A DNA stretch of 64,000 bases from CAZXPG01 sp964643145 (GTDB lineage: Bacteria; Pseudomonadota; Alphaproteobacteria; Rickettsiales; Arcanibacteraceae). Positions 60,946 through 64,000 of this stretch are shown here, piece after piece. The notes beneath the pieces are model-generated. The model made no database searches. It was given only the letters and a program-made list of their open reading frames with translations, and was not told where the DNA came from. The translations under genes were made by a program, and so were the position numbers. The stretch is from NCBI GenBank assembly GCA_964643145.1, contig CAZXPG010000002.1, positions 1 through 64,000 on the forward strand, in the 5' to 3' direction. Each line of letters starts with the position of its first letter. Positions within the stretch are counted from its first letter, which is position 1.

Positions 60946-62178
60946 ATGAGCATAAAAGAAACAGCCTTACGATTACCTGTATATCTCGATTACCAGGCTA
61001 CAACCCCGATGGATCCACGCGTGCTGGATGCCATGATGCCGTATTTTACGGAGAAGTTCGGCAATCCGCATTCGCGCAGCCATGCCTATGGCTGGGAGGC
61101 AGAAGAGGGTGTAGAGAAGGCGAGAGGCCAGGTGGCAGATGTGATTGGCGCCAGTGATAAGGAGATTATTTTTACCTCTGGTGCAACCGAATCAAACAAC
61201 TTAGCTATTAAAGGTGTGGCGCATTTCTATGGTGATAAGCGCGACCATATTATTACTGTGGTAACCGAGCATAAATGTGTGCTGGATGCCTGCCGTCATT
61301 TAGAGCAGGAAGGGTTCAAGGTAACGTATCTGCCGGTGCAGCCCAATGGGTTGATTGACCTGGAAGCCCTGGAAGCAGCGATTACCGAGCGCACGGCCCT
61401 GGTATCGGTGATGGCGGTAAATAATGAAATAGCGGTGATTCAGCCGCTGAAAGCCATTGGCGCAATCTGCCGCAAGCATGGTGTGCTGTTCCATACCGAT
61501 GCGGCACAGGCTTACGGGAAAATTCCGCTGGATGTGGAAGAAATGCAGATTGATTTAATGAGCATTTCCGGTCATAAAATTTACGGCCCGAAAGGGATTG
61601 GTGCGCTCTATGTACGCCGCAAGCCGCGTGTGCGCCTGGTGCCATTAATTAACGGCGGTGGGCAGGAGCGTGGCATGCGTTCCGGCACCTTGCCTGCGCC
61701 GCTGGTGGTGGGCTTAGGGGAAGCTGCCCGTATTGCCAAAGCGGAAATGGCTATGGATCATGAAAAGATTAAATATCTGAGTAACAAGCTCTATAATGCG
61801 ATTGTGGCGGAAGTGCCGGATGTGTTTTTAAACGGTGATAAAGAACAACGCATTCCTGGTAATTTGAATTTGAGCTTTGCCTATATTGAAGGCGAGTCGA
61901 TGATTATGGCGATTAAAGACTTAGCCGTATCATCTGGCTCTGCCTGTACATCAGCGAGCCTTGAGCCTTCCTATGTGCTGAGGGCATTAGGGGTGGATGA
62001 AGAACTGGCGCATACGTCTATCCGCTTTGGTATTGGTCGCTTTACCACTGAAGAGGAAATTGATTTCGCCATTCGGGTGATTACCGAGAACATTAAAAAA
62101 TTGCGTGATATGAGCCCATTATGGGAAATGGTCCAGGAAGGGGTTGATCTAAAATCCATCCAGTGGGCTGGGCATTGA
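60946..62178 (+). CDS. iscS: Cysteine desulfurase IscS
   Basis: This 410-aa enzyme delivers persulfide sulfur to IscU. The PLP lysine is Lys211 in SGHKIYGPKGIGALY and the persulfide Cys334 in SSGSACTSASLEPSYVLRAL. The C-terminus MSPLWEMVQEGVDL is typical of true IscS and its IscU-binding tail. A palindromic element follows its stop after 2 bp. Confidence 0.96.
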   Translation: MSIKETALRLPVYLDYQATTPMDPRVLDAMMPYFTEKFGNPHSRSHAYGWEAEEGVEKARGQVADVIGASDKEIIFTSGATESNNLAIKGVAHFYGDKRDHIITVVTEHKCVLDACRHLEQEGFKVTYLPVQPNGLIDLEALEAAITERTALVSVMAVNNEIAVIQPLKAIGAICRKHGVLFHTDAAQAYGKIPLDVEEMQIDLMSISGHKIYGPKGIGALYVRRKPRVRLVPLINGGGQERGMRSGTLPAPLVVGLGEAARIAKAEMAMDHEKIKYLSNKLYNAIVAEVPDVFLNGDKEQRIPGNLNLSFAYIEGESMIMAIKDLAVSSGSACTSASLEPSYVLRALGVDEELAHTSIRFGIGRFTTEEEIDFAIRVITENIKKLRDMSPLWEMVQEGVDLKSIQWAGH

Positions 62179-62180
62179 TT

Positions 62181-62350
62181 AACCTCAGTTTTGGATAAGC
62201 TATGCTTATCCAAAACTGGCATGATATTAAAAAATAATGTCAAAAAGCGTCGTTTTTGCCATTATTTTAAGTTAATAATAACATTAATCCTATGATATGA
62301 AGCCTTTGGCCCCCTATCATAGGGTAATAATACACTCCAAAACTGAGGTT
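62181..62350. repeat. Composite multi-hairpin palindromic element (copy 3) between iscS and iscU
   Basis: This 170-bp element begins with the AACCTC-family stem (62181-62218), continues with the A/T stem with loop GCGTCG (about 62229-62268), a partly decayed CTATGATA stem (about 62290-62323) and ends in a bare right-arm CCAAAACTGAGGTT. It is over 85% identical by eye to the left part of copy 1 at 11034. Lying between two essential operon genes, it must be transcribed and could set iscS:iscU ratios. Confidence 0.85.
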
Positions 62351-62380
62351 GGTTAGGGTAACAAATAGGGAATAAATATT

Positions 62381-62761
62381 ATGGCATATAGTCAAAAAGT
62401 CATCGATCATTATGAGAATCCACGTAACGTGGGGTCATTTGACAAGCACGCAGAAGAAGTAGGCACAGGCTTGGTGGGAGCGCCAGCTTGTGGTGACGTG
62501 ATGAAACTGCAAATCCGTGTGAATAGCGAAGGGGTGATTGAAGATGCAAAATTCAAAACCTTCGGCTGTGGTTCCGCTATTGCCTCCAGTTCACTGGTGA
62601 CGGAAATGGTGAAAGGCATGACACTGGAAGAAGCAGCCAGTATTAAAAACACTACCATCGCTCAGGAACTTTCCTTGCCCCCGGTGAAAATCCATTGTTC
62701 CGTGCTGGCGGAAGATGCCATTAAAGCGGCAATCGAGGATTATAAAGCCAAGCAAGGCTAG
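62381..62761 (+). CDS. iscU: Fe-S cluster assembly scaffold IscU
   Basis: This 126-aa scaffold builds Fe-S clusters before transfer. The three cluster cysteines are Cys37 (APACGD), Cys63 (FGCGSAIA) and Cys106 (KIHCSVLAEDA), with the LPPVK chaperone motif for HscA next to Cys106. It is separated from iscS by the palindromic element and is followed 12 bp later by a toxin gene. Confidence 0.97.
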   Translation: MAYSQKVIDHYENPRNVGSFDKHAEEVGTGLVGAPACGDVMKLQIRVNSEGVIEDAKFKTFGCGSAIASSSLVTEMVKGMTLEEAASIKNTTIAQELSLPPVKIHCSVLAEDAIKAAIEDYKAKQG

Positions 62762-62773
62762 GTGTCGAAGTGA

Positions 62774-63112
62774 ATGGAAAATGCACCTAAAACCTTGTTA
62801 ATCTATAAGGAAAAGAATAACAAGGAGCCCTACAAGGAATGGATGAAATCCATTAAAGATAAGAAAACGCAGGCTGTTATTCAGCAAAGAATAGGGCGGT
62901 TAGCGTTGGGTCTTTATGGTGATAGTAAGCCAGTGGGGGAAGGGGTGCAGGAGTTGCGCATTCATTATGGCGCAGGCTACAGAGTATATTTTACAGAAGT
63001 AAATAGTGTTGTTATTATCCTGTTATGTGGGGGTGATAAAGCTAGTCAGCAGAAAGATATTGCATGCGCTAAAGCCTATCTAAAAGAATTGCGGGGTAGA
63101 GAACATGGATGA
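62774..63112 (+). CDS. RelE/HigB-like toxin (addiction-module killer family) inside the isc operon
   Basis: This 112-aa protein matches the phage-derived Gp49-like/HigB family: YKEKNNKEPYKEWMKSIKD, QRIGRLALGLYGDSKPVGEG, VQELRIHYGAGYRVYFTE, and IILLCGGDKASQQKDIACA. These toxins are mRNA interferase-like or ribosome-dependent nucleases. It starts 12 bp after iscU and overlaps its antitoxin by 8 bp, toxin first, which is usual for this family. Confidence 0.88.
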   Translation: MENAPKTLLIYKEKNNKEPYKEWMKSIKDKKTQAVIQQRIGRLALGLYGDSKPVGEGVQELRIHYGAGYRVYFTEVNSVVIILLCGGDKASQQKDIACAKAYLKELRGREHG

Positions 63113-63410
63113 AAAATTTATAAAAGAACATACATCAGATTACCGTGAATGGCTTATGGAGTCGTTAAAAGACAAAGAACAATCTATGTTGTATCTTGAG
63201 ACTGCACTGGAAGAATATCTGAAAGATGGATGCAAGGAAGCTTTTCTGCAAGCACTTTATGATGTGGCTGAAGCGCAAGGAAATATTTCCTGGGATGAAA
63301 AAGATGATATTGATATGGAACATACCGATAGTTTAGATCATCTATTGCATGATCTGGGTTTCAGGCTTTCCATTGCCCCGATGGATAACAGACCCCACCA
63401 CTCATACTAA
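63105..63410 (+). CDS. Antitoxin partner with reduced HTH region
   Basis: This 101-aa protein fits the partner of the upstream toxin: YLETALEEYLKDG, EAFLQALYDVAEAQGN, and a C-terminal LLHDLGFRLSI. Family members usually carry an HTH between these blocks (a GLSRESLYKALS-like recognition helix). Here that part is replaced by an acidic stretch ISWDEKDDIDMEHTDS, so DNA binding is probably lost while toxin binding may remain. iscA begins 13 bp later. Confidence 0.75.
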   Translation: MDEKFIKEHTSDYREWLMESLKDKEQSMLYLETALEEYLKDGCKEAFLQALYDVAEAQGNISWDEKDDIDMEHTDSLDHLLHDLGFRLSIAPMDNRPHHSY

Positions 63411-63423
63411 CACGGTAAAAATC

Positions 63424-63759
63424 ATGGCAGCACCAATACTTACCATTACAGACGCCGCCATAGCGCGGGTTAAGACATTGCTTGAGCGGCGCGGTAAACC
63501 TTCCGTAGGCATTAAGGTGGGGGTGAAGTCAGGCGGTTGTTCCGGCTTGTCCTATCTTATTGAATATGCTGATGAAAAAGGGCCATTTGATGAGGTGATC
63601 GAGGCAGACGGTGTGCGTGTGCTGATTGACCCGAAAGCAGTGATGTACCTGATTGGCACGCAGATGGATTTTGTTGAAGAAAAATTGAAATCTGGCTTTG
63701 TCTTTACCAACCCCAATGAAAAAGGCCGTTGTGGCTGCGGTGAGTCGTTTAATGTCTAG
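63424..63759 (+). CDS. iscA: A-type Fe-S carrier IscA
   Basis: This 111-aa carrier has Cys39 (KSGGCSGLSY) and the Cys103/Cys105 pair (GRCGCGESF). The start at 63424 (MAAPILTITDAAIARV) is chosen over a start 25 codons upstream that would overlap the antitoxin gene. It passes clusters or iron to apo-proteins. Its stop overlaps hscB's start region by a few bases. Confidence 0.95.
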   Translation: MAAPILTITDAAIARVKTLLERRGKPSVGIKVGVKSGGCSGLSYLIEYADEKGPFDEVIEADGVRVLIDPKAVMYLIGTQMDFVEEKLKSGFVFTNPNEKGRCGCGESFNV

Positions 63760-64000
63760 CGGGAAGGAAAACCATTTTTCCCGCCTGGGGCTAGCAGTTG
63801 CGCCGGAAATAGACAGCGACGCGCTGAACCAGGCCTATTTTGCCCGGCAGCGTGCCTTTCATCCCGATATGCTGGCGCATCTGCCGGCAGAAGAGCGTAA
63901 GCATCATATTGAAGAGGCAATGCGCCTAAATGAAGCCTATGCTATTCTAAAGCATCTTGTCCGGCGTGCTGAATATCTGCTTTCTCTGCATGATATAAAG
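63752..64000 (+). CDS. hscB: Co-chaperone HscB (5' part, runs off the window)
   Basis: ATG 63752, overlapping the iscA stop, opens a frame that stays open to the end (83 codons). The translation MSSGKENHFSRLGLAVAPEI shows the J-domain start, with the HPD signature in RQRAFHPDML at about residue 40 and helix 4 (EEAMRLNEAYAILKHLVRRA). HscB delivers IscU to HscA. hscA and fdx are expected beyond the window. Confidence 0.92.
   Translation, partial: MSSGKENHFSRLGLAVAPEIDSDALNQAYFARQRAFHPDMLAHLPAEERKHHIEEAMRLNEAYAILKHLVRRAEYLLSLHDIK

Overview
The window reads as a chromosomal segment of an alphaproteobacterium of moderate-to-low GC. The lineage call rests on gene content: a CckA-type hybrid kinase next to recA, a PopZ-type (DUF2497) protein, propionyl-CoA carboxylase pccB-pccA, a DUF218-plsC pair, hslVU, and an Isc locus in the order cysE-iscR-nifS-iscS-iscU-iscA-hscB. 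Several large proteins look host-directed: a CE-clan (Ulp1-like) protease with a PDZ-like domain, a protein with a SopB-type C-x5-R motif, an ankyrin protein and a long disordered protein. Together these suggest a host-associated (Rickettsiales- or Holosporales-like) bacterium that keeps a fairly broad metabolism (ilvD, propionate, polyamine uptake). The lifestyle and lineage are inference.

Layout. 0.3-1.5 kb: a Pta-family transferase and tRNA-Pro. 1.9-11 kb (minus strand): one long run, popZ-like > ankyrin protein > ilvD > pccB > pccA > acylphosphatase > NlpD-like lipoprotein. 11.3-13.3 kb: the Ulp1/PDZ protein. 13.5-15 kb: DUF218 protein and plsC. 15.2-23.1 kb (plus): hslVU, thrS, infC (with an AUA start), AsmA-like, LapA-like, rodA. 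23.1-28.4 kb (minus): comM, and prx > trxB > ruvA > ruvB > ybgC. 28.6-30.8 kb: the C-x5-R protein. 31-34.3 kb: truA, dps, an ABC-F ATPase. 34.3-38.6 kb: potFGHI plus a coupled small membrane protein. 38.8-45.7 kb: cobA, a hydrolase, yejB/yejE, and two tandem PMT-like glycosyltransferases. 46-47.2 kb: an Xre/RES toxin-antitoxin pair. 47.2-53 kb: cutA, GNAT, Trm112-like, an unknown disordered protein, a nitrilase-family amidase, comF and a methyltransferase. 53.1-58.5 kb: cckA, recA, anmK and a hydrolase. 58.5-64 kb: the isc operon behind a near-consensus IscR type 1 site, with a second toxin-antitoxin pair inserted between iscU and iscA. hscB runs off the end.

The most unusual non-coding signal is a family of intergenic palindromes with ends AACCTC...GAGGTT. 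It occurs as simple hairpins of about 45 bp, as half copies, and as three composite multi-hairpin elements (11.0, 17.1 and 62.2 kb). Paired substitutions between copies keep the stems intact, so the fold is conserved rather than the sequence. A second multi-hairpin repeat is present in inverted orientation at 14.9 and 45.8 kb, and two further MITE-like inverted-repeat elements lie at 0.1 and 48.1 kb. No transposase, integrase, CRISPR array or rRNA was seen.
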